Shown here piece by piece: positions 6,638 through 13,565 of a DNA stretch of 15,756 bases. Source of the stretch: Sulfurimonadaceae bacterium (GTDB taxonomy: Bacteria; Campylobacterota; Campylobacteria; Campylobacterales; Sulfurimonadaceae); assembly GCA_030610325.1 (NCBI GenBank), contig JAUWRZ010000009.1, positions 1 to 15,756 of the forward strand, given 5' to 3'. How positions within the stretch are numbered: the stretch's first letter is position 1; every line of letters starts with the position of its first letter. Made by a program: the position numbers and the translations under genes. The notes under the pieces are model-generated. The model did not search any database, was not told the origin of the DNA, and saw nothing but the letters and a program-made list of their open reading frames with translations.

Positions 6638-7860
6638 TGGCATTTGATAAAATGGAATTGCGCGACATCGAAGTTTGGGACGGTAACTTTGCTGCTGCTC
6701 AGGCGATGCGTCAGGCTCAGATCGACGTTGTCGCAGCTTACCCGATCACGCCATCGACGCCGATTGTCGAAGGTTATGCAAAATTTTTGGCTGATGGTTA
6801 TGTAGAAGGCGAGTTTGTCATGGTCGAGTCCGAACATGCTGCGATGTCAGGATGTATTGGTGCTGCTGCTGCAGGTGGGCGTGTTGCAACGGCTACCTCT
6901 TCTCAGGGTTTTGCACTGATGGTAGAGACACTTTACCAATCTTCAGGTATGCGTCTGCCGATCGTCTTGAACGTCGTCAATCGTGCCCTGGCCGCACCAC
7001 TGAACGTCAATGGTGACCATTCAGATATGTATCTTGGACGCGACAGTGGCTGGATCCAGCTTGATGCTTACTCCCCACAAGAGGCATACGACCTGAACTT
7101 CATCGCTTTCAAAGTGTCTGAAGACCATGATGTACGTCTACCTTGTATGGTCCATCAGGACGGTTTTATGACTTCACATACAGCGCAAGGTGTAAAGACC
7201 TTCACTGATGATGTGGCTTATGGTTTTGTCGGTGAATATAAGCCGATGAACGATATGCTTGATCTTGATCATCCTGTGACACACGGTGTTCAGACTGAAG
7301 AGGACTGGCATTTTGAGCATAAAGCTCGTCAACACAATGATCTGATGACTAAAGTCATGCCGAAGATCCAGGAAGTGTTTGATGCCTTTGAAGAACTCTC
7401 CGGGCGTAAATATAACATCGTAGAGAAGTATGATATGGATGATGCGGATGTCGCTGTTGTCTGTATGGGTACTTCTGTCGAGACTGCACGTGAAGTAGCC
7501 AAAGAGATGCGTGCTGATGGCATCAAAGCGGGTGTCGTCGGAATACGTGTATTACGTCCTTACCCATTTGCTGAGATAATAGAAGCACTAAAAGATATCA
7601 AAGCAATAGCTGCACTTGACCGTTCGTCTCCAAATGGGGCTCCGGGAATGTTGTTCAACGAACTTGCTGGTGCACTTTTCAACACAGACTCAAAAGCTGC
7701 TCTTTCAGGATATGTCTATGGTCTTGGCGGACGTGACTTGACTAAAGCGCATCTGGTGGATCTATATAAAGAGTTACAGGCTAATGCGGATGCAGGTAAA
7801 GTCCTGACTCCATTACAACAGTTTATCGGCGTACGCGGTCCGAAACTAGCTTATTTATAA
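6637..7860 (+). CDS. porA: Pyruvate:ferredoxin oxidoreductase, alpha subunit
   Basis: The 407-residue alpha subunit carries the domains equivalent to the N-terminal half of single-chain PFOR, which complete the thiamine-pyrophosphate active site made with the beta subunit. Signature segments are VVAAYPITPSTPIVE near residue 30, EHAAMSGCIGAAAAGGRVAT near 65, and SSQGFALM. The C-terminal domain near 265-330 contains VVCMGTSVETAREVA and VGIRVLRPYPFAEI, the usual transketolase C-terminal-like fold. The ATG at 6637 overlaps the porD stop and has AAAGGA 6 nt upstream; an open extension to 6607 lies inside porD and is not used. The length is normal for POR alpha chains. It is the third gene of a tight operon, with porB 10 nt downstream. 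Confidence 0.95.
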   Translation: MAFDKMELRDIEVWDGNFAAAQAMRQAQIDVVAAYPITPSTPIVEGYAKFLADGYVEGEFVMVESEHAAMSGCIGAAAAGGRVATATSSQGFALMVETLYQSSGMRLPIVLNVVNRALAAPLNVNGDHSDMYLGRDSGWIQLDAYSPQEAYDLNFIAFKVSEDHDVRLPCMVHQDGFMTSHTAQGVKTFTDDVAYGFVGEYKPMNDMLDLDHPVTHGVQTEEDWHFEHKARQHNDLMTKVMPKIQEVFDAFEELSGRKYNIVEKYDMDDADVAVVCMGTSVETAREVAKEMRADGIKAGVVGIRVLRPYPFAEIIEALKDIKAIAALDRSSPNGAPGMLFNELAGALFNTDSKAALSGYVYGLGGRDLTKAHLVDLYKELQANADAGKVLTPLQQFIGVRGPKLAYL

Positions 7861-7870
7861 GGAGAACAGT

Positions 7871-8824
7871 ATGAGTGAAATCAAAAAGATCAAAAACTTA
7901 AAAGAGTTCTCAACATCAGCGGACCGTTTTGAAGGTGCAAACCTTCTCTGTCCGGGTTGTGCACACTCTATTATCGTACGTGAAGTACTTAATGCGACAA
8001 ATGATGACATGATCCTTTCTGCAGCGACTGGTTGTCTGGAAGTCTGTACGGCAGTCTATCCATATACCTCTTGGGATGCTTCATGGATCCACATCGGATT
8101 TGAGAACGGTTCTACAGCGGTTGCCGGTGCAGAAGCGATGCATAAGGCACTTAAGAACAAAGGACGTCTGAAGCAGGACCGTGATCCTAAATTTGTATCG
8201 TTTGCAGGTGATGGTGCCTCTTACGATATCGGTTTCCAGTGGATCTCCGGCTGTTTCGAGCGTGGACACGATATGATGCACGTCGTTCTTGACAATGAGG
8301 TCTATGCAAATACTGGTGGACAGCGTTCATCTTCAACACCTATCGGCTCAAGTGCGACTACTTCACCTGCTGGACGTATCAGTTATGGTGAGAAGCAGAA
8401 CAAAAAAGATATGCTGGCTATTATGGCTGCTCATGGTTCACCATATGTCGCGCAGGTCGCACCAAACAAGTGGAAGAACATGATCAAAGCTATCCAGCAT
8501 GGTTTTGAGGTCGAAGGACCTGTCTTTATCAATGCGATGTCTGCTTGTACTACTGAGTGGAAGTTCGCTCCTGAAGATACTATTGCTATCTCAGACCTTG
8601 CGACAGACTCTCTTGTCTTCCCACTGTATGAGATCATAAACGGTGAGAAACTGAACATCACTTATCGTCCTAAGAACGTTGTACCGGTAGAAGAGTACCT
8701 TGCAGCACAGGGACGTTTCAAGCACCTGTTCAAAGATCAGTATAAATACCTGATCAAAGAGTGGCAAGAGCGTGTAGACCAGAAATGGGACTACCTCCAG
8801 CGCCGCGAAGAAGCAAGCGTCTAA
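7871..8824 (+). CDS. porB: Pyruvate:ferredoxin oxidoreductase, beta subunit (TPP and [4Fe-4S])
   Basis: The beta subunit binds thiamine pyrophosphate and the proximal [4Fe-4S] cluster. In this 317-residue chain, the cluster cysteines fit the PFOR pattern: Cys27 and Cys30 (LLCPGCAH), Cys55 (ATGCLEVC, 25 residues further on, as in the single-chain enzyme) and Cys226 (MSACTTEW). The TPP/Mg motif runs from GDGASYDIGFQ (Gly113-Asp114) to DNEVYANTGGQ (about 141-151). A strong AAGGAG lies 6 nt before the ATG. It ends the porCDAB operon. No convincing T-run terminator follows: a 7-bp hairpin (8809-8835) overlaps the stop codon but lacks a U tract. Confidence 0.95.
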   Translation: MSEIKKIKNLKEFSTSADRFEGANLLCPGCAHSIIVREVLNATNDDMILSAATGCLEVCTAVYPYTSWDASWIHIGFENGSTAVAGAEAMHKALKNKGRLKQDRDPKFVSFAGDGASYDIGFQWISGCFERGHDMMHVVLDNEVYANTGGQRSSSTPIGSSATTSPAGRISYGEKQNKKDMLAIMAAHGSPYVAQVAPNKWKNMIKAIQHGFEVEGPVFINAMSACTTEWKFAPEDTIAISDLATDSLVFPLYEIINGEKLNITYRPKNVVPVEEYLAAQGRFKHLFKDQYKYLIKEWQERVDQKWDYLQRREEASV

Positions 8825-8917
8825 CTGCTGCTTCTCCCTCAGGGGCCTGTCTCAGGTCTCTACTTTCTTCAAGACCCTCCTTAAAAATAGACGATTATCA
8901 GTCATAATAACACTCCC

Positions 8918-8949
8918 TTAACACTTCAGGAATATAGTACCCATTAAAA
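8918..8949 (+). repeat. Direct repeat R1 upstream of lsrK
   Basis: A 32-bp unit beginning TTAACACTTCAGG and ending CCCATTAAAA. It matches R2 at 28 of 32 bases by hand count, with a 44-bp period. It contains TATAGT (8933-8938), a possible -10 box for lsrK. Confidence 0.75.
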
Positions 8950-8961
8950 AGGTGTACTTTA

Positions 8962-8993
8962 TTAACGCTTCAGTAATATGGTACCCATGAAAA
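8962..8993 (+). repeat. Direct repeat R2 at the lsrK start region
   Basis: The second copy begins TTAACGCTTCAGT and ends CCCATGAAAA. It contains two ATGs (8978 and 8987) that are in frame with lsrK but have no ribosome binding site. A regulator bound to R1 and R2 would cover the promoter and the 5' end of the transcript. Confidence 0.75.
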
Positions 8994-9004
8994 GAGAATC
9001 CTCA

Positions 9005-10570
9005 ATGTCTAACAGGTATTTTATGACTATCGATGCGGGCACAGGAAGTGGCCGTGCGGTGATCTTTGATGTACAGGGACGTCAGATCGCGATAGGACAG
9101 CAGGAGTGGACACACCTGAGTGAACCTGATGTAGCCAACTCCATGGGCTTTGATTTTAGAGTAAACTGGAAACTCCTCTCCGTATGTATACAAGAGGCTA
9201 TCAGCCATGCAGGGATACATAGTAGTGAGATCGCTGCAGTCACGGCTACAAGTATGCGTGAGGGGATACTTCTCTACGATAAAGATGGAACTGAGCTCTT
9301 TGGTATGGCGAACGTGGACGCTCGTGCTGACAGAGAAGTCAAGGAGCTAAACACTCTTTATCCTGATGCCGAACGCAGGTTCTATGAAGAGAGTGGACAG
9401 ACCTTCGCGTTGGGAGCACTGCCAAGGCTGCTATGGGTCAAGAAGAACCGACCGAAGATGTATGAGAAGATAGCTTCGATGAACATGATAAGTGACTGGA
9501 TATTGACCAGACTTAGCGGTGAGATAGCTACAGACCCGTCTAATGCAGGTACAAGTGGGATATTCTCATTAGAGAAGAGACAGTGGGCACCTGAGATGGC
9601 ACGAGAGCTGGGCCTGAAGGATGATATCTTTCCTCCAGTGTATGAACCAGGGACTATTATTGGTGAAGTGACCCGAAAGGCTGCTGAAGAGACAGGACTC
9701 TCTGTTGGTACACCGGTAGTCATGGGTGGTGGTGATGTACAACTTGGCAGTGCCGGACTGGGTGTAGTAAGGCCTGGTCAAGTGGCAGTCCTTGGTGGGA
9801 CCTTTTGGCAGCAGTTGGTAAACATGCCGACAGCAAAGACAGACCCGAACATGGATATTCGTATCAATCCACACGTCATCGAGGGTATCTCACAGGCTGA
9901 AGGTATCACGTTCTTCTCAGGATCAGTGATGCGATGGTTTCGTGATACGTTTGCACAGGATGAGAAGCGTCAGGCTGCAGAGATGGGGATAGATACCTAT
10001 GAGCTGCTTGAACGCATGGCTGCAAAGGTCCCGGTGGGCTCGCATGGGATACTGCCTATCTTCTCAGATATGATGCATTACGGTAGATGGTACCATGCAG
10101 CACCGTCGTTCCTTAACCTGTCACTTGACTCGCAGAAGAGTTCCAAGGCAGCACTGTTTCGTTCACTGCAGGAGAACGCTGCTATAGTCTCTATGCTGAA
10201 CCTGGAGTCTATCTTTCGTTTTACCGGGGTCGAGACAGATACCATCACCTTTGCCGGTGGTGCCAGTAAAGGTAAGCTGTGGAGTCAGATACTGGCTGAT
10301 GTGACCGGAAAGGTCATTCACATACCCGCTGTGAACGAAGCGACAGCACTCGGCGGTGCATTTGCGGCAGGTGTAGCTACGGGTGAGTATACATCCATCG
10401 AAGATGCAGCAGATTCACTGGTCAAATGGCAGCGCAGTCATGAACCAAACAGTAAGAATAGAGTCCTTTACACCGATATCTCGCTTAGATGGCAAGAGGC
10501 TTATAAAGCACAACTCTCATTAGTGGACAAAGGTGTGACGACCTCTATGTGGAAAGCCCCGGGTCTATGA
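9005..10570 (+). CDS. lsrK: Autoinducer-2 kinase
   Basis: This is a FGGY-family carbohydrate kinase that matches LsrK rather than xylulokinase or glycerol kinase. LsrK phosphorylates the open form of AI-2, (S)-4,5-dihydroxy-2,3-pentanedione (DPD), on its C5 hydroxyl in the cytosol, which traps it and ends its signalling. Segments close to E. coli LsrK as I recall it include DAGTGS (10-15), SMREGILLY, NVDARADREV, MISDWI, ATDPSNAGTSG, GGGDVQLG with the presumed catalytic Asp near 244, LGGTFWQQ, MRWFRD, GKLWSQILADV, and a C-terminus LVDKGVTTSMWKAPGL that is nearly the same. The length of 521 residues is normal. I chose ATG 9005 because AAGAGAA lies 7 nt before it; ATGs at 8978 and 8987 lack a ribosome binding site. 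A cupin gene follows after 51 nt on the same strand. No lsr transporter genes adjoin it. Confidence 0.9.
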   Translation: MSNRYFMTIDAGTGSGRAVIFDVQGRQIAIGQQEWTHLSEPDVANSMGFDFRVNWKLLSVCIQEAISHAGIHSSEIAAVTATSMREGILLYDKDGTELFGMANVDARADREVKELNTLYPDAERRFYEESGQTFALGALPRLLWVKKNRPKMYEKIASMNMISDWILTRLSGEIATDPSNAGTSGIFSLEKRQWAPEMARELGLKDDIFPPVYEPGTIIGEVTRKAAEETGLSVGTPVVMGGGDVQLGSAGLGVVRPGQVAVLGGTFWQQLVNMPTAKTDPNMDIRINPHVIEGISQAEGITFFSGSVMRWFRDTFAQDEKRQAAEMGIDTYELLERMAAKVPVGSHGILPIFSDMMHYGRWYHAAPSFLNLSLDSQKSSKAALFRSLQENAAIVSMLNLESIFRFTGVETDTITFAGGASKGKLWSQILADVTGKVIHIPAVNEATALGGAFAAGVATGEYTSIEDAADSLVKWQRSHEPNSKNRVLYTDISLRWQEAYKAQLSLVDKGVTTSMWKAPGL

Positions 10571-10598
10571 TCGACTTCGATCATATGAGCACTCTCGT

Positions 10599-10618
10599 AA
10601 GGTCTTGAAGAAGCCTTA
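10599..10618 (+). other. Small hairpin between lsrK and the cupin gene
   Basis: AAGG-T-CTT, GAAG loop and AAG-CCTT form a 7-bp stem with one bulged T just before the cupin start codon. Part of it, GGTCTTGAAGAA (10601-10612), is the exact reverse complement of 8865-8876 on the other side of lsrK. Confidence 0.35.
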
Positions 10619-10621
10619 TAG

Positions 10622-10996
10622 ATGTATCTGACAAAAGAGGATGACCATGAGTATCGCTTTGGTGATCATGGACCGAAATATCTGACCAAGGGAGAAAACG
10701 TCGATCTTGGCATTGTCGTCATCACTCCAGGTGAAGCACACCCTTGTCACAAGCATGTGAACCAGGAAGAGTCATTTTTGGCACTAGAGGGTCAATGTGA
10801 TGTTTGGGTGGATGGAGATCTGGTCGTCTTGAAAAAAGGGGACTATCTTATCTGCGAAAAGGGTGAAGCTCACTTTTTCAACAATACCAGTGAGAATGAT
10901 TTTAAAGCAGTCTTTATCAAAGCACCCCACCTTGAAGTGAAAGACAGTGTCTATATCAAGTGGCAGCCCGGAGAGGTGTTTGTAAAAGAGCAGTGA
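10622..10996 (+). CDS. Small single-domain cupin protein
   Basis: This 124-residue protein is one cupin barrel. Motif 1 is GEAHPCHKHVNQEESFLALEG (residues 37-57), with metal-ligand candidates His43, His45 and Glu49. Motif 2 is GDYLICEKGEAHFFNN (73-88), with His84. A full 3-His/1-Glu site suggests a metal enzyme such as an isomerase, epimerase or dioxygenase, rather than a purely structural barrel. No signal peptide is present. It follows lsrK on the same strand and is probably cotranscribed, with GAAG ahead of the ATG as a weak ribosome binding site. Its stop is 14 nt from the convergent stop of the LsrG-like gene. I infer a role in handling AI-2 or its phosphate, because every neighbour within 2 kb fits AI-2 metabolism, but the cupin fold alone does not reveal the substrate. 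Confidence 0.75.
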   Translation: MYLTKEDDHEYRFGDHGPKYLTKGENVDLGIVVITPGEAHPCHKHVNQEESFLALEGQCDVWVDGDLVVLKKGDYLICEKGEAHFFNNTSENDFKAVFIKAPHLEVKDSVYIKWQPGEVFVKEQ

Positions 10997-11010
10997 TCTA
11001 CTAGGTCTGG

Positions 11011-11310
11011 CTAGAGTGTCTCTTCACCCAGTATGATCAGGTTCTCAGAGAACTTGTCATCTACATGGACCTCATAATTTGATTTATAGTGTTTGTAGTG
11101 TTTTGAGTTCTTATGTCCATCAAGGGCGTCTTCGTTTTCCCATGCTTCTATAACGATAAAACGTTTTGGTTCACTCTCTATCTGGTAGATATTGTATTTT
11201 AGACATCCATCCTCTTGACGTGATGGTACTACCATCGCTTCGAGCATGGACTTGATCTGTTGGATATGGTCATCTTTTGCGATGAAGGTCACTTTTTTAG
11301 TTATTTGCAT
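11011..11310 (-). CDS. ABM-family protein, LsrG-like (phospho-AI-2 isomerase candidate)
   Basis: This 99-residue dimeric ferredoxin-like (antibiotic biosynthesis monooxygenase, ABM) domain has the pattern SRQEDGCLKYNIYQ, RFIVIEAWENEDAL, then HK (66-67) and HYK (71-73). E. coli LsrG, which isomerises phospho-DPD to 3-hydroxy-2,4-pentanedione-5-phosphate, has the same spacing: QE-G-L, RF-I-EA---EDA, HK, HYK. Generic ABM proteins such as YgiN share the first part but usually not the HK...HYK pair. That, together with lsrK nearby, favours an LsrG function, though a quinol monooxygenase-like role remains possible. AAGGA lies 8 nt before the ATG. It is the second gene of a minus-strand pair with the aldolase, 38 nt apart. 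Confidence 0.65.
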   Translation of the reverse strand: MQITKKVTFIAKDDHIQQIKSMLEAMVVPSRQEDGCLKYNIYQIESEPKRFIVIEAWENEDALDGHKNSKHYKHYKSNYEVHVDDKFSENLIILGEETL

Positions 11311-11348
11311 CTCTGTTTTCCTTTGCTTTTTGGTATAAATATCACTAT

Positions 11349-12530
11349 TTAGCTCTTAGTTTTCCCCAGTTTTGCCTGTTCAAGTTCCCAGTACTCCATG
11401 GCAAAGATATCTTTTGGTTCAAGGCTTTCCCAGCCGCCAAGCATCTCAGCGGTAAGCATGGCAGTGATGGTATGTTCGACGATATCTGCGATGACTCCGG
11501 CCTCTTTCTCATCTTTTCCAAAGACTACGGCACCGACACCTTTGATGATGGCATAGCGTGGAGCTAGATCGAGACAGATATGCTCTGGTGAAGCATTGGC
11601 AGTGAAATACTCCTTGTAGGCCTGGACGAACTTACTAATACCTGCTTCTGCATCTGTATCTATGATCGCCGGAAAAGGTTTGATGCGTATGACATGTTCA
11701 GGTGTGAGGTTACCGTTATGGACGATGGACTCAAGATTCTGGTTTTTTGAGAGGCTGCAGGCATTGATGGAGTCGATCTCTTTAAGTATGACATCATATC
11801 CACGAAGTTCAGATACTTCCCTCTTTAGTGCATCAAGCATATCTGTTCGAAAGTCGCCAGAGATACATTTTGGGTAGAGCAGGGCAGCTTCATATATGAA
11901 CTTCTCCGCCTTGGTGACGAGCTCGATACTCTTCTCATAACTTTTTTTGGCATCATCATCGAAGGTGAAAAGCCCATGGTTGAGCAAGACGATGCCTTCG
12001 AGTTTACTCCAGTCGATGTCTCGGGTCCGTTCATAGATATCTTTGGCAAGCAGAAAGCCCGGCATGACATAATCGATGATCAGGACGCTATCGCCATAGA
12101 CCTCCTCGATATACTCTTTACCATCAGGTGAGTTTGAGATGGTGACGACAGCATCAGCATGGGTGTGATCGACAAAATCAAAAGGGATGATAGCATGTAA
12201 GATCGCTTCAATGGAGGGATTGGGTGCTTTCTCATCACGAAGTGCAGCGCGCTGCTCCTTGACCATCTGTGTGTCACTTAAGTGATCGCGTGTGGCCATC
12301 TCTTTAAGTGCGTTCAGGTCTACAGGTGAGAAGCCGGCCTCTTCGATGCTCGAGAGGTCCCATCCACTGCCTTTGACATAGAGAGTACCGTCTATCTTTA
12401 CGGAGGTGTTACCACCGCCGTGCAGTACGAGATCGTCTGAACGTCCAAGAAGGCGTGAAGTGTAGACCCGCATAGCCAGCTTGGAGTCACCTAATGTCTC
12501 CGCATATTTATCATCAAACAGACTCTTCAT
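11349..12530 (-). CDS. Stand-alone class II aldolase (RhaD/YuxG-type N-terminal domain)
   Basis: This 393-residue protein belongs to the class II aldolase/adducin fold. The N-terminus LVLHGGGNTSVKI is the phosphate-binding loop. The metal site is complete: DHTHAD (His122 and His124 from the second Met) and LLNHGLFTF (His185), with the catalytic Glu candidate in NPSIEA (Glu108). The closest arrangement I recognise is the aldolase half of the ~700-residue rhamnulose-1-phosphate aldolase/short-chain dehydrogenase fusions. It ends at AMEYWELEQAKLGK, which is where those proteins pass into the dehydrogenase domain; no dehydrogenase follows here. Related family members cleave or rearrange ketose phosphates. 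Two ATGs are adjacent; AAGGGG is 5 nt before the second (12530) but only 2 nt before the first (12533). It heads an operon with the LsrG-like gene and diverges from luxS. A role in breaking down phospho-AI-2 is my inference. Confidence 0.8.
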   Translation of the reverse strand: MKSLFDDKYAETLGDSKLAMRVYTSRLLGRSDDLVLHGGGNTSVKIDGTLYVKGSGWDLSSIEEAGFSPVDLNALKEMATRDHLSDTQMVKEQRAALRDEKAPNPSIEAILHAIIPFDFVDHTHADAVVTISNSPDGKEYIEEVYGDSVLIIDYVMPGFLLAKDIYERTRDIDWSKLEGIVLLNHGLFTFDDDAKKSYEKSIELVTKAEKFIYEAALLYPKCISGDFRTDMLDALKREVSELRGYDVILKEIDSINACSLSKNQNLESIVHNGNLTPEHVIRIKPFPAIIDTDAEAGISKFVQAYKEYFTANASPEHICLDLAPRYAIIKGVGAVVFGKDEKEAGVIADIVEHTITAMLTAEMLGGWESLEPKDIFAMEYWELEQAKLGKTKS

Positions 12531-12554
12531 CATCGCCCCTTACGTTATCGGTGA

Positions 12555-12560
12555 ATTATA
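12555..12560 (-). promoter_or_regulatory. -10 box for the aldolase-lsrG-like operon
   Basis: TATAAT on the minus strand, 22 nt before the aldolase ATG at 12533. It gives a short leader that still contains the AAGGGG ribosome binding site. Confidence 0.5.
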
Positions 12561-12696
12561 ACTTATGGAGCTGTGATTTGCTAAAAATAGTCGTATACTT
12601 TTAGAAAGTACAGATAAGAGTGAGTCTTGACTGCTCCCACTTTTGAAGAGTTTTTAAATAAAAGCACAATGAATCTTTCAGGTACGATCTTTAGAG

Positions 12697-12738
12697 CTGA
12701 GATTTAGTCGATTATGCTAATATATGCAAAAATCTCAG
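12697..12738. promoter_or_regulatory. luxS promoter region with a 9-bp inverted repeat
   Basis: CTGAGATTT (12697-12705) and AAATCTCAG (12730-12738) are perfect inverted arms 33 bp apart, centre to centre (about three helical turns). Between them lies a -10 candidate, TAATAT (12718-12723). The right arm runs into the AGAGGA ribosome binding site (12737-12742) of luxS. Confidence 0.45.
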
Positions 12739-12748
12739 AGGATTTACT

Positions 12749-13261
12749 ATGCCACTATTAGATAGCTTTACCGTTGACCATACGATCATGCCGGCGCCGG
12801 CTGTACGACGTGCTAAAGGGATGCAGACACCTTCAGCGGACAGATTGACTGTCTTTGATCTGCGTTTTTACAAGCCAAACGAAGATAAGATGAGTACGAA
12901 GGGTGCTCATACTCTTGAACATCTCTTCGCAGGTTTCATGCGTGAGCATCTGAACTCCCAAGATACGGAGATCATCGATCTCTCGCCTATGGGATGCCAG
13001 ACCGGTTTTTATATGAGTGTCATCGGTGATCCTACTGAGGATCGTGTCGCTACTGCCTGGAAGGAGTCCATGAAAGATGTACTGGATGTCAAAAAGCAGA
13101 GTGATATCCCTGAACTGAACGTCTATCAGTGTGGTACTTACAAGATGCACTCACTCGATGAAGCGAAAGGCATCGCGAAAGATGTCCTTGACGCAGGTAT
13201 AGGCATTATGGATAATGATGCACTTAAGCTAGATATGAAAAAAGTGGAGGCTCTGGGATGA
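12749..13261 (+). CDS. luxS: S-ribosylhomocysteine lyase (AI-2 synthase)
   Basis: LuxS cleaves S-ribosylhomocysteine into homocysteine and DPD, the precursor of AI-2, as part of the activated methyl cycle. The 170-residue product has all hallmarks: [12 protein letters not shown] at the N-terminus, the metal-binding HTLEH motif (His54, Glu57, His58), MGCQTGFYM with catalytic Cys83, and QCGTYKMHS with the third metal ligand Cys128. AGAGGA lies 6 nt before the ATG. The last bases overlap the next gene by ATGA. LuxS is widespread in Campylobacterota. What is uncommon is its position beside an AI-2 kinase and other AI-2-processing candidates, which suggests the cell both makes DPD and consumes it. 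Confidence 0.97.
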   Translation: MPLLDSFTVDHTIMPAPAVRRAKGMQTPSADRLTVFDLRFYKPNEDKMSTKGAHTLEHLFAGFMREHLNSQDTEIIDLSPMGCQTGFYMSVIGDPTEDRVATAWKESMKDVLDVKKQSDIPELNVYQCGTYKMHSLDEAKGIAKDVLDAGIGIMDNDALKLDMKKVEALG

Positions 13262-13560
13262 ACGTACTTCTTCCTATGGATAGCGACAATACCGAAGAGA
13301 GTCGGCTTGTAGGCATCTATGAGGCTAAAAAATGGGCGATGGTCGTCATCGAAGAGGGTCGAGTGGTGACGATCAACCATTATGATACCCGTGACGCAGT
13401 GACAGAGTGGGTCGAAGCAGTAGTCGTGACTGGTGATTTTGAACCGGTGATGTCTTTCATCGAGGAGCAGGTGATGGTCCTTGTGGCACATACACAGCGA
13501 AGCATCGATGATATCGTCGAGGCTTATCTGTTTAAAGAGCTGAACGAACTGGCGATCTAG
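13258..13560 (+). CDS. Small protein, possibly NifX/NifB C-terminal-like
   Basis: This 100-residue cytosolic protein opens with [36 protein letters not shown]. This resembles the first strand-loop-strand of the dinitrogenase iron-molybdenum cofactor (NifX/NifB C-terminal) fold, whose members often begin with a similar I-P-V-D element followed by a residue-rich loop and V-x-I-E-x-G. The final [16 protein letters not shown] also fits the family's last helix. The match is by eye and distant, and the metal-binding residues are not clear. No nif genes are nearby, so a nitrogenase role is unlikely. Its ATG overlaps the luxS stop, so translation is coupled to luxS. Confidence 0.45.
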   Translation: MNVLLPMDSDNTEESRLVGIYEAKKWAMVVIEEGRVVTINHYDTRDAVTEWVEAVVVTGDFEPVMSFIEEQVMVLVAHTQRSIDDIVEAYLFKELNELAI

Positions 13561-13565
13561 TCAAG

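Noticed and set aside
8809..8835. Terminator hairpin after porB
   Set aside because: AGAAGCA and TGCTTCT pair, but the stem overlaps the stop codon, the loop is 13 nt and no U-run follows, so I do not list it as a terminator.
9005..10570. Annotation of the kinase as xylulokinase or glycerol kinase
   Set aside because: The FGGY fold alone would allow it, but DARADREV, DPSNAGTSG, GGGDVQLG, LGGTFWQQ and the end TTSMWKAPGL are LsrK-specific as I know them.
11825..12277. Other minus-strand frames inside the aldolase gene
   Set aside because: The class II aldolase frame with intact HxH and NHG motifs covers the same bases.
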